Positions 1 through 6,090 of a stretch of 9,349 nt of DNA are shown in pieces. Source of the DNA: Chloroflexi bacterium RBG_16_57_11 (lineage in GTDB: Bacteria; Chloroflexota; Anaerolineae; Anaerolineales; UBA4823); NCBI GenBank assembly GCA_001795165.1, contig MGNS01000151.1:383-9731 (forward strand), in the 5' to 3' direction. A model generated the notes under the pieces. That model worked only from the letters and a program-made list of their open reading frames with translations, had not been told where the DNA came from and ran no database searches. A program made the translations under genes and the position numbers. Each line of letters begins with the position of its first letter. Position 1 is the stretch's first letter.

Positions 1-19
1 GGAGCAGCTAATGAAACAA

Positions 20-57
20 TAAAAAGTGGAGCGGCGGGTTACCCCACCGCTCCACTT
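20..57 (-). terminator. Rho-independent terminator of the thioredoxin gene, possibly bidirectional
   Basis: Bases 24-34 (AAGTGGAGCGG) pair perfectly with 47-57 (CCGCTCCACTT). Three more G-C pairs (36-38 with 43-45) follow after one mismatch, giving a long GC-rich hairpin. Read on the minus strand, the stem is followed directly by a run of T (complement of 21-25) and more T-rich sequence. It lies 25 bases past the minus-strand thioredoxin stop at 82, so it fits termination of that gene. On the plus strand a looser T tract (TATTTTT, 69-75) follows about 12 bases later. A plus-strand gene could end just upstream, since stops occur at 9-11 and 20-22 in two frames, so the element may act in both directions. 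Too little upstream sequence is present to name such a gene. Confidence 0.85.
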
Positions 58-81
58 ACCCGGCAAAATATTTTTGTCTCG

Positions 82-612
82 CTAGCTGGTGCGCCTGGTT
101 CTATCGCTCAGGAAACCTTTAATCGCCTGCCAGGCAGGGCAGCGGTCGTGGACCGCGCTGAATATCACCAGGCCGCCGGCGAGTGCTGCAAGCAGGTAGA
201 GCCCCGAGAATCCCCCGGTATAGGCCAAAACCAGCAAAGCCAACCCCAAGACGAGCCGCAGGACCCGGTCGAACAGGCTGATGCCCGAGCTGGTGGGTTT
301 TTCGCCGCTGATGGCCGCCTCAAACAGGGCGCTCATCGCCTGCGGAGAGCTGACGCCGGTCCGGCGGGCGACTTCGTCCCCGGCTTTGAAACTGACCATG
401 GTGGGGATGCCGTAGATGCGCAGCTGGCGCAGCAGCTCCGGGTGCTCGTCGGCGTTGACTTTCCATACGTCCACGCGCCCGGAGTAATCGGCCCCGACGC
501 TCTTCAAGATTGGCTCGACCGCCCGGCATGGGCCGCACCACGGCGCCCAGAAATCGACCACCACGGGCAGAGGGTTCTGGCGCAGGCGTTCAAAGAATTC
601 ATCGCCCGTCAT
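82..612 (-). CDS. Thioredoxin fused to a C-terminal two-helix YgaP/DUF2892-like membrane module
   Basis: This 176-residue protein begins with a thioredoxin fold. It has the redox motif WCGPC at residues 25-29 inside DFWAPWCGPC, and the cis-proline in GIPT (Pro70), so disulfide reductase or thiol-exchange activity is expected. No signal peptide is visible, so the thioredoxin domain should face the cytoplasm. After a short linker (103-112), residues 114-155 form two hydrophobic helices, followed by RCPAW (Cys158). The FDRVLRLVLG entry, glycine-rich second helix and Cys-Pro end resemble the YgaP-type DUF2892 transmembrane family. The result would be a membrane-tethered thioredoxin with both termini inside. 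The ATG at 612 has no good ribosome-binding site, and its N-terminus is slightly short for a thioredoxin. A CTG at 639-637, in frame, is the only upstream alternative before a stop at 663-661. The thioredoxin call is firm; the membrane family call is from pattern only. Confidence 0.9.
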   Translation of the reverse strand: MTGDEFFERLRQNPLPVVVDFWAPWCGPCRAVEPILKSVGADYSGRVDVWKVNADEHPELLRQLRIYGIPTMVSFKAGDEVARRTGVSSPQAMSALFEAAISGEKPTSSGISLFDRVLRLVLGLALLVLAYTGGFSGLYLLAALAGGLVIFSAVHDRCPAWQAIKGFLSDRTRRTS

Positions 613-656
613 TGGAGCGGCACCCGGCTGGTCGGGCAGCCTTGTTTTTTGATCAT
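609..656 (-). CDS. Possible 15-codon leader ORF coupled to the thioredoxin start
   Basis: On the minus strand an ATG at 656-654 opens a 15-codon ORF, MIKKQGCPTSRVPLQ. Its TGA (611-609) overlaps the thioredoxin ATG (612-610) as ATGA, the classic arrangement for translational coupling. A purine-rich AAAGGA (669-664) lies about seven bases before its ATG and is a better ribosome-binding site than anything in front of the thioredoxin ATG. The ORF may therefore be a leader that delivers ribosomes to the downstream gene. Alternatives are chance, or a true N-terminus joined to thioredoxin by a frameshift or sequence error. The peptide resembles nothing I know. Confidence 0.35.
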   Translation of the reverse strand: MIKKQGCPTSRVPLQ

Positions 657-663
657 CGTATCA

Positions 664-880
664 TCCTTTGTTTTATTATGACTTCGGGCAGGCTAAAGCC
701 TTAACCTACCAAACGACCCATATTGAGCATTCGATATCGTACCAGTCCTTAGATGAGGCTGCCGCGAAAAGGTTACAGAGGCGAGGGTTAAGAGATAAGC
801 CCGGCCTCAGAGAGGAAGCCTGTTCCGGGAGAGTTCACAGCCAGCCGGATGAGGGCGATATTGCCTGGCGGGGCTATTTA
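664..880. other. Intergenic segment with potential hairpins, no gene recognised
   Basis: This is most of the gap between the divergent thioredoxin and ABC-operon genes. I see no credible coding sequence. The 85-codon plus-strand frame across 668-925 has no ribosome-binding site and reads as low-quality peptide. The segment has RNA-folding potential. Bases 778-782 (GAGGC) pair with 804-808, and 785-789 (GGGTT) with 798-802 around an eight-base loop. A smaller hairpin is GGAA 814-817 with TTCC 823-826. A short inverted repeat, AGGCT-AA-AGCCT, begins near 690. A weak minus-strand -10 candidate, CATAAT (680-675), could serve the thioredoxin gene but lacks a good -35. Confidence 0.4.
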
Positions 881-913
881 ACTACACAATGTACAATAAT
901 ATTAATTTTGATA

Positions 914-941
914 TTGACATTTTGAAAATATTGCTTATAAT
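914..941 (+). promoter_or_regulatory. Sigma70-type promoter of the ABC operon
   Basis: A perfect -35 hexamer TTGACA (914-919) and a perfect -10 hexamer TATAAT (936-941) are separated by 16 bases. The expected start of transcription is near 948, leaving a leader of about 34 bases before ATG 982. AT tracts immediately upstream (about 885-912) could act as an UP element. The spacer contains a palindrome, ATTTT-G-AAAAT (919-929), which could be an operator for a repressor competing with RNA polymerase. The operator idea is inference; the hexamers are seen directly. Confidence 0.85.
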
Positions 942-981
942 ATTTCAATAATTACAAGTATATTTTAGAAGGAGTTTGACG

Positions 982-2016
982 ATGTCTGGCTGGGCAATCG
1001 AAGCAATCGAGCTGGTGAAGAAGTTCCCTCGCAAGGCGGCGGAGAACGGCGATGCGCCAAAACAGCGCAAGCGATTTTTCTCCAAGAAAGCCGCCCCGCT
1101 GATGTTCACCGCCGTCGATGGGGTGAGCCTGCAGATCGGTCAGGGTGAGATCTTCGGCCTGTTGGGGCCAAACGGCGCGGGCAAGTCGACCACTATCCGC
1201 ATGTTGTGCACCCTACTGGAACCTACCAGCGGAACGGCGCGTATCAACGGCTACGATGTCACTCGCCAGGCCAACCAGGTGCGTGCCAGCCTGGGGGCAG
1301 TGCTGGGCGGCGAGCGCAGTATCTACTGGAAGCTGACCGCCCGCGAGAACCTGGAGTACTTCGCCGCCCTGTACCACCTCCCGCCGGAGATCGCCCGCAA
1401 GCGGATCGATGAGCTTCTCGAGCGGGTGGAGCTGGCGGACCGCCAGCATGACCTGGTGGAGAAGTATTCCAGCGGCATGAAACAGCGCGTGGCGATCGCC
1501 CGCTCCATGCTCAGCCGGCCCCCCATCCTGCTGCTGGACGAGCCGACCCTGGGCCTGGACCCTCAAGCCGCCCGCCGCCTGCGCGAGCTGGTCAAGGAGC
1601 TGCGCGCTGAAGGCCACACCATTCTGCTGACCACCCATTACATGGAAGAAGCCGACCAGCTATCGGATCGCATCGGCATCATCGACGGCGGAAAGATCAT
1701 CGCTCTCGACACTCCACAGACGCTCAAGGCCGGGGTGCGCGGCACCGACGTGATCCATCTAGAGATCGCCGGATGGCACCAGGATCAGGAAGCGGTGCTC
1801 CAGGCGCTGCCCGGTGTGAGCAACCTGATCTCCCGGCGCACAGGCGAAGAAGCGATGCACGAAGTCAGCCTGCACGCCGCCGATAGCCGCCTGGTGCTGC
1901 CTCAGGTGATCGAGCGGGTCAACACCAACGGCACCCACCTGGTCAATTTGCGGGTCGAGCAGCCTTCCCTTGAAGACGTGTTCATCCACCTGACCGGCAA
2001 GGCTTTACGGGATTAG
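982..2016 (+). CDS. ABC-2 type exporter, ATP-binding subunit (DrrA/CcmA-like)
   Basis: This 344-residue ATPase energises the two permeases encoded directly downstream. It shows Walker A GPNGAGKST (62-70), signature YSSGMKQR (162-169), Walker B ILLLDEP (182-188), D-loop GLDP (191-194) and switch His219. A C-terminal extension of about 100 residues ends in SLEDVFIHLTG, as in multidrug, polysaccharide or lipid ABC-2 exporters. The Q-loop region reads VLGGERSIYWKLT, with no glutamine at the usual place. A basic insert of about 25 residues (16-41) separates the first strand from FTAVDGVS; related exporters often have an insert here. The start chosen is ATG 982, because AGAAGGAG (967-974) sits seven bases upstream. 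The TTG at 976 is too close to that site. It is the first gene of a three-gene operon, and the permease follows after eight bases. The substrate cannot be told from sequence. Confidence 0.93.
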   Translation: MSGWAIEAIELVKKFPRKAAENGDAPKQRKRFFSKKAAPLMFTAVDGVSLQIGQGEIFGLLGPNGAGKSTTIRMLCTLLEPTSGTARINGYDVTRQANQVRASLGAVLGGERSIYWKLTARENLEYFAALYHLPPEIARKRIDELLERVELADRQHDLVEKYSSGMKQRVAIARSMLSRPPILLLDEPTLGLDPQAARRLRELVKELRAEGHTILLTTHYMEEADQLSDRIGIIDGGKIIALDTPQTLKAGVRGTDVIHLEIAGWHQDQEAVLQALPGVSNLISRRTGEEAMHEVSLHAADSRLVLPQVIERVNTNGTHLVNLRVEQPSLEDVFIHLTGKALRD

Positions 2017-2024
2017 GGAAACTG

Positions 2025-2906
2025 ATGCAACCGTCAGCGATCCAACCCATCCCCCCTGTCTCTCTGTATCACACCGGCTTGCTCGCCGAGCTGCGCACCT
2101 TCTGGGCGGTGGTGCGCCGGGAATGGACGATCTTCTTGAGATATCCGAGTTGGGTCGTCGCCATGCTGGTATGGCCGGTGATCTTCCCGATGATCTATAT
2201 TATGAGCGCCCGGGCGCTGGCCGGGCCGCAGGGCGCCGGGCTGGCGGTGTTCCAGCTGCGCACAGGAATCCAGGATTACATCGGTTTTATCGCCATCGGG
2301 ACGACGATCTGGATGTGGCAGAACATCGTGCTGTGGGATGTGGGCTTTTCGCTGCGCAACGAGCAATTGCGCGGCACCCTGGAGGCAAACTGGATGGCGC
2401 CGGCGCGGCGCTTCTCGCTGCTGCTGGGCGCCAGCGCAGTCCAGATGGTCACCATGCTGGTCTTCATTGCAGTCTCAGTGCTGGAGTTTGGCCTGCTCTA
2501 CGGCGTGCGCTACAACGGCAACCCGCTGCTGGTGCTGTTGATGCTGTTGGTTTGTATCCCCTCGATCTACGGTTTGGGGATCGGCTTTGCCAGCCTGGTG
2601 ATCGCTGCCAAGGAGGCGCATACTTTCGTTTTTCTGTTGCGCGCCATGGTGATGATTTTCTGCGGGATCACCTTCCCGCTCAGCGTGCTGCCAGGCTGGA
2701 TGCAGAGCGTGGCAAGCTGGCTGCCACAGACCTATATGATCACTGGTATGCGCCTGGCGGCATTGGGCGGGGCAGATTTTGCAACATTGTGGCCGTACAT
2801 CCGCATCTTGCTGCTCTTCGGTGTCATCTGGCTGGCAATCGGTTATACGCTTTTCGCCCAGATGGAGCGCCGCGCCCGGCGAAATGGCACGATCGGTCAT
2901 TTTTAG
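2025..2906 (+). CDS. ABC-2 type exporter permease, first paralogue
   Basis: This 293-residue integral membrane protein has about six hydrophobic segments, roughly 40-63, 84-104, 132-160, 167-193, 201-222 and 256-277. This is the usual length and layout of ABC-2 transport permeases. A cytoplasmic N-terminal stretch (VVRREWTIFLRYP) leads into the first helix. The loop after helix 2 carries GTLEANWMAPARR (117-129), and the tail is MERRARRNGTIGHF. Both elements recur in the next gene, so the two permeases are paralogues and probably form a heterodimeric channel with the upstream ATPase. ATG 2025 follows the ATPase stop by eight bases, with AGGGA (2015-2019) as a weak ribosome-binding site overlapping that stop, so translational coupling is likely. 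The transported compound is unknown. Confidence 0.9.
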   Translation: MQPSAIQPIPPVSLYHTGLLAELRTFWAVVRREWTIFLRYPSWVVAMLVWPVIFPMIYIMSARALAGPQGAGLAVFQLRTGIQDYIGFIAIGTTIWMWQNIVLWDVGFSLRNEQLRGTLEANWMAPARRFSLLLGASAVQMVTMLVFIAVSVLEFGLLYGVRYNGNPLLVLLMLLVCIPSIYGLGIGFASLVIAAKEAHTFVFLLRAMVMIFCGITFPLSVLPGWMQSVASWLPQTYMITGMRLAALGGADFATLWPYIRILLLFGVIWLAIGYTLFAQMERRARRNGTIGHF

Positions 2907-2917
2907 GGCCTGGCGCC

Positions 2918-2967
2918 TTTATATAAAAGTAGAGTATCCTATGGAATCTTTGATCGGTTTATATAAA
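2918..2967. repeat. Pair of identical 10-bp palindromes flanking a start codon
   Basis: TTTATATAAA occurs at 2918-2927 and again at 2958-2967, exactly 40 bases apart. The second copy extends to the 14-bp palindrome GGTTTATATAAACC (2956-2969), lying in codons 6-10 of the second permease. Because each copy is self-complementary, the two could also pair with each other in mRNA. They would then enclose the weak ribosome-binding site and ATG 2941 in a 30-base loop. Protein binding at two sites about four helical turns apart is another possibility. The repeats are seen directly; any function is inferred. Confidence 0.55.
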
Positions 2968-3795
2968 CCCTCTGGGCGCTCGAACCTGCGAGCAGTGTTC
3001 TCGATTGCACTCAAGGATTGGCGGATTTACTGGCGCTACCCGCTCAATGCCGTGTCCCATGTGCTGCAGCCCATCGCCTGGATCGTGCCGGCTTACTTCA
3101 TGGGGCAGGCGTTCAGTGTGAACGGAAAAGCGCTGGGCTTCGCCGGGTATAGTGGGACGACCGATTATATGTCCTTCATCCTGATCGGCTCGGTCATTGC
3201 CGCTTTTATCAACACCGTGTTCTGGGGTATGGGCTACTCGCTCAAAGAGGACATGGACACCGGGGTGCTGGAGCCCAACTGGCTGGCGCCAGCTTCGCGC
3301 CCACTCCTGCTGGTCGGGCGCACACTGACCAGCCTGCTGATCACCACGATCACCGCCTTCTCAACCCTGGCGATTGCCGCCCTGCTGTTTGGCTTCCAGG
3401 TGGATGGGAATGTCCTCTCGGCGTTGGCGATCGCTATCCCAATGCTGTTAGGCCTGTATGGCTTCGGCTTTGCCTTTGCCGCCCTCATCCTGGTTCTCAG
3501 GGAAGCCAACACCATGGTCGATGTGAGCAGCTTTCTGGTCACCACATTCTCGGGCACCCAGTTCCCGGTCACTGCGCTGCCCAGTTTTCTGCTGCCGGTG
3601 GCCCTGGCCCTGCCGCTGACTTATGGCCTGGATGCCATCCGCGGCTTGCTGCTGACCACCACCACCCTGCTGCCCATCTGGGCGGAGGTCGGCTTGATGG
3701 CCTTGTTCATGGTGGGGATGACCGCTCTGGGGCTGTGGGTGTTCACCCGGCTGGAACGCTGGGTGCGGCGGCGCGGCACGTTGAGCCAGCACTAG
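2941..3795 (+). CDS. ABC-2 type exporter permease, second paralogue
   Basis: This 284-residue membrane protein is the second permease of the exporter. Like its neighbour it has a basic cytoplasmic lead (ALKDWRIYWRYP, 23-34) and about six hydrophobic segments (roughly 38-58, 76-97, 122-150, 157-184, 195-225 and 247-268). It also has the conserved loop GVLEPNWLAPASR (108-120) and a tail LERWVRRRGTLSQH. I placed the start at ATG 2941. The longer in-frame reading from 2779 would overlap the previous permease and adds residues with no membrane-protein character. The ribosome-binding site is weak (AGTAGAG, 2928-2934), so expression may depend on coupling to the upstream permease, 34 bases away. The two permeases differ substantially, so this is an old pair and not a recent duplication. 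Substrate unknown. Confidence 0.9.
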   Translation: MESLIGLYKPSGRSNLRAVFSIALKDWRIYWRYPLNAVSHVLQPIAWIVPAYFMGQAFSVNGKALGFAGYSGTTDYMSFILIGSVIAAFINTVFWGMGYSLKEDMDTGVLEPNWLAPASRPLLLVGRTLTSLLITTITAFSTLAIAALLFGFQVDGNVLSALAIAIPMLLGLYGFGFAFAALILVLREANTMVDVSSFLVTTFSGTQFPVTALPSFLLPVALALPLTYGLDAIRGLLLTTTTLLPIWAEVGLMALFMVGMTALGLWVFTRLERWVRRRGTLSQH

Positions 3796-3967
3796 GCAGC
3801 TACACGATCTCACGTTGAACGGTTGAGAGTAAGCAGGGGATGCTAAATATTCTGTAAAATCTGATCATTCTAATTTTGCGAGCGATTATAGGACGGGCGT
3901 GTTGGAAAAGCATCAGCGGGAAGTTAACGGTCCGTAAGAGATTGTTACTGTTGGAACTATCGGTCGA
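3796..3967. other. Convergent intergenic gap, no clear terminator
   Basis: This gap separates the ABC operon from the convergent GT-C-like gene. I find no credible gene. A weak hairpin lies just after the operon (around 3810-3830, TCTCA pairing with TGAGA with a bulged inner stem) but it has no T run. An AT-rich patch (about 3843-3893) contains AAAAT and ATTTT arms. Neither is a convincing intrinsic terminator for either strand. TTGGAAC occurs twice near 3953 and 3974, probably by chance. Confidence 0.35.
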
Positions 3968-5995
3968 TCATTTTGGAACAGGCGGCTCCGTCAGGCCGGG
4001 TATAAGGACCTGCAACCAGCCGACGCCGCCCGCCCATGCCAGCAGCAGCCCGGGCATGAGCATACGATCCAGCCCGGTGCTGACCCACCAGCTGATGTCA
4101 TGCGCGGTGTCATAAGAAGCCAGGTAATACAGCCCGGCGATAGCCAGTAAATAAACCCAGCCACACAGCGCCATGATCAATGCCGCCGAAGCGGTCGCCT
4201 TTCCTGGAAATTCATCCAGGCCCTTTGTCCTATGCAGTCTGCGTAAGCCAACAATGAATAACAGTACCAGAAGAACCAACAGGGTGAGGATACCCAGCAG
4301 ACCCCAGGATCCGGCCTCCAGGAGGCCGGCAGGCAGGTAGCGTATGATGTAAAGGGCTTCCTGGAGATGCAGATTTCCGGACAGGAATTGTTCAGCCGCC
4401 TCTCCTGCCAACCCGGCGCGACCTAGCGGAAGGCTGTAAACCTCTGAGTTGAGCCACAGCCAGAAGGCCGAATACGCCAGCAATGGAGAGATTAATAGAG
4501 CCAGGCGACGCCATCCGATCCACACTTTTCGAATGAAATAAGCCGCCAGCAAGGCAACACCCATCATGAGCCAGGAGAACGCCAGCCCCTCGGGTCGGGT
4601 CCAGGCGGCCGAGGCAAACATCGCTCCGCTCAGCAACAGGATTCCCGGCGCAGGAGGCGGATCACGGAGTGCCACAGCCAGGGCCAACAGCGCCAGCGCG
4701 GCAAACAGGTAGAAGCTCAAAGCTAAGTTGGCGTAGGCCAGCGTCCCATGCCGGAATACCAGCGGCGTGGTAATCGCTGCCAGGGTAGCCAGGCCGGCGA
4801 TGGCGCGCCGCAGACCGAGCTGGCGCAAGGTCTGGTACAGCAGCAAGGATAGCGCCAGCGCATAAGCTGGAAAGACGAGCTTGGCGGCTGGCAGCGCCTC
4901 GCCCAGCAGCAGGCGTGAGGCGGCGATCGCCAGCGGGATGTGCAGCGGGTAAGCGACTGTGTTTGTCCCCCACTGGGTGACGGACCGGATCGCCCCGTCG
5001 GTTGCAATCCCGTAGCCCTTGACCCCCCACAGGACCAGCTCGTCGGTGGCGTGAAAGCCTTGACCAAAGGAAAACAGCGCCGCCAACCCCGCCAGGAGCA
5101 CAAAAAGGACCGGCCAGGGATCCAACCGGGTGGGCTTCGAAGCCGGGGTTTGCTCTACGGTGCCCTGATCAGACGGTATCGCTTGCTTTCTCCTGACCAG
5201 ATGACTCGCCCCGGCTGCCCCCGGGAGGAGAAGCGTGATCGCCAGGACAGTTTCTCTGCCTAAGGGGATGCCGACCAGCGAGGCCAGCGCCAGGAGGAGC
5301 GTGAGCAGCGCCAGCCCCAGCCCGTAACCCAACGCCAGCCGGGCCGTCCCCCAGGTCGGCGAAAGCAATTGCCGTACGAACATGAAACCCCCCAGGGTAA
5401 GGCTGGCCAGCCAGGCGGTCGCCAGCAAGAAATCACGCGCGATCTCAGTGGCGTGACTGTAGCCCTGGGGGGGCGGCGGGTTATTTGGGGCCTGCTCCAG
5501 GGGCAGGAGCACGCCCCAGTCGGCGTCGAACTGCTCCAGCCTGCCTTGCGAGAGGATCTCGGGTCCGGGAAAGCCGCCGGTGACCAGCACCGCGGTGTCC
5601 TGCAGGGAGAGCGTCTCCAGGCAATCCGGGCCGGTGCAGTTGATCACCCTGCGCGGCAACAGGAAAAACTGCATCAAAGGGGTGGTGGCGATCGCCCTCG
5701 GCGCAGCGCTGTCGGGAGGCAGGACGACGCGGCCCTCCGGGGGGATTACCTGGTTCAGGAACCGGATATATTGGGCGAAGCGACGACCCTGGCTGTACCT
5801 GGCGCTGCGCCAGGCGGCGGGCTGGCCCAGATCGGAGATCAGGCGGGGGAATTCGCGGAACGTATCGCGGCCCAACATCGTTAACTGGATCAGGACTGCC
5901 AGGCCGAGCAGCGAGATGGCCAGCCCAGGCCAATATTTTCGGGATTGCCTGCGGCTTGTGCGGTCGGCTGGGATTTCGGAGTCCCGATCTTGCAT
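3968..5995 (-). CDS. Large GT-C-like polytopic membrane protein, putative membrane glycosyltransferase
   Basis: This 675-residue protein has a basic N-terminus, one membrane helix (about 22-42), and then a mostly soluble stretch (about 44-185) that should lie outside the cytoplasm. About a dozen further hydrophobic helices follow. After a linker near 270-292 the pattern resembles GT-C glycosyltransferases that use polyprenyl-phosphate sugars. There is an acidic pair in the first loop (DELVLWGVKG, Asp318-Glu319), then YPLHIPL (349-355), TRPEG (466-470) and a late DRMLMPG (643-649). These features suggest transfer of sugar to an envelope glycan, lipid or protein, but acceptor and donor are unknown. 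I base this on motif pattern only. The ATG at 5995 is the first possible start, as an in-frame stop lies at 6010-6008. There is no ribosome-binding site, but an extended -10 ends six bases upstream, suggesting a leaderless transcript. No neighbouring gene clarifies its pathway. Confidence 0.7.
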   Translation of the reverse strand: MQDRDSEIPADRTSRRQSRKYWPGLAISLLGLAVLIQLTMLGRDTFREFPRLISDLGQPAAWRSARYSQGRRFAQYIRFLNQVIPPEGRVVLPPDSAAPRAIATTPLMQFFLLPRRVINCTGPDCLETLSLQDTAVLVTGGFPGPEILSQGRLEQFDADWGVLLPLEQAPNNPPPPQGYSHATEIARDFLLATAWLASLTLGGFMFVRQLLSPTWGTARLALGYGLGLALLTLLLALASLVGIPLGRETVLAITLLLPGAAGASHLVRRKQAIPSDQGTVEQTPASKPTRLDPWPVLFVLLAGLAALFSFGQGFHATDELVLWGVKGYGIATDGAIRSVTQWGTNTVAYPLHIPLAIAASRLLLGEALPAAKLVFPAYALALSLLLYQTLRQLGLRRAIAGLATLAAITTPLVFRHGTLAYANLALSFYLFAALALLALAVALRDPPPAPGILLLSGAMFASAAWTRPEGLAFSWLMMGVALLAAYFIRKVWIGWRRLALLISPLLAYSAFWLWLNSEVYSLPLGRAGLAGEAAEQFLSGNLHLQEALYIIRYLPAGLLEAGSWGLLGILTLLVLLVLLFIVGLRRLHRTKGLDEFPGKATASAALIMALCGWVYLLAIAGLYYLASYDTAHDISWWVSTGLDRMLMPGLLLAWAGGVGWLQVLIPGLTEPPVPK

Positions 5996-6001
5996 AGAAT
6001 G

Positions 6002-6010
6002 ATTGTATCA
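6002..6010 (-). promoter_or_regulatory. Extended -10 promoter of the GT-C-like gene, probably leaderless
   Basis: On the minus strand TGA-TACAAT (6010-6002) is an extended -10 element of the form TGn plus a hexamer matching TATAAT at five of six positions. Six bases (CATTCT) separate it from ATG 5995, so transcription would begin at or next to the start codon. No Shine-Dalgarno sequence precedes the ATG. A possible -35, TTGGAT, lies about 16 bases upstream but matches poorly. Confidence 0.6.
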
Positions 6011-6075
6011 TGGAGGAAAAAGCATCCAACCTGGCGACTGTGTGGCGCTTGTCTGTCAGTTTAGCTTGCCAGTCT

Positions 6076-6084
6076 TGGTATACT
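6076..6084 (+). promoter_or_regulatory. Extended -10 promoter of lipB, probably leaderless
   Basis: TGG-TATACT (6076-6084) is an extended -10 element with a hexamer matching TATAAT at five of six positions. Exactly six bases (TGTGTT) separate it from the GTG at 6091, so the transcript would start at the initiation codon. There is no Shine-Dalgarno sequence before that GTG and no good -35 at the standard distance. The position supports GTG 6091 as the lipB start, because an ATG at 6010 would lie upstream of this promoter. Confidence 0.6.
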
Positions 6085-6090
6085 TGTGTT

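Noticed and set aside
822..880. Possible glycine-riboswitch-like aptamer (GGGAGAG followed by GCCGGATGAGGGCGA)
   Set aside because: The resemblance is partial and the conserved core does not match. The segment lies upstream of the operon promoter and no glycine-related gene follows.
976..981. TTG at 976 as start of the ABC ATPase
   Set aside because: It lies one base after the GGAG of the ribosome-binding site, too close to be used. ATG 982 has ideal spacing.
2123..2926. Long plus-strand frame across the first permease
   Set aside because: It is a shadow in GC-rich DNA. The overlapping frame encodes a clear membrane permease with conserved motifs.
2779..2940. N-terminal extension of the second permease back to 2779
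   Set aside because: It would overlap the first permease by about 130 bases in another frame and adds a Ser/Trp/Arg-rich peptide unlike permease N-termini.
3876..4115. Short plus-strand frame in the convergent gap
   Set aside because: It runs into the opposite-strand gene, has no ribosome-binding site and no recognisable domain.
5369..6029. Long open frames on both strands opposite or beside the GT-C-like gene
   Set aside because: Their peptides are rich in Arg, Gly, Pro and Gln without domains. The minus-strand 675-residue frame has coherent helices and motifs.
6010..6090. ATG at 6010 as the lipB start
   Set aside because: The 27 added residues have no LipB similarity, there is no ribosome-binding site, and the likely -10 element (6079-6084) lies downstream of it.
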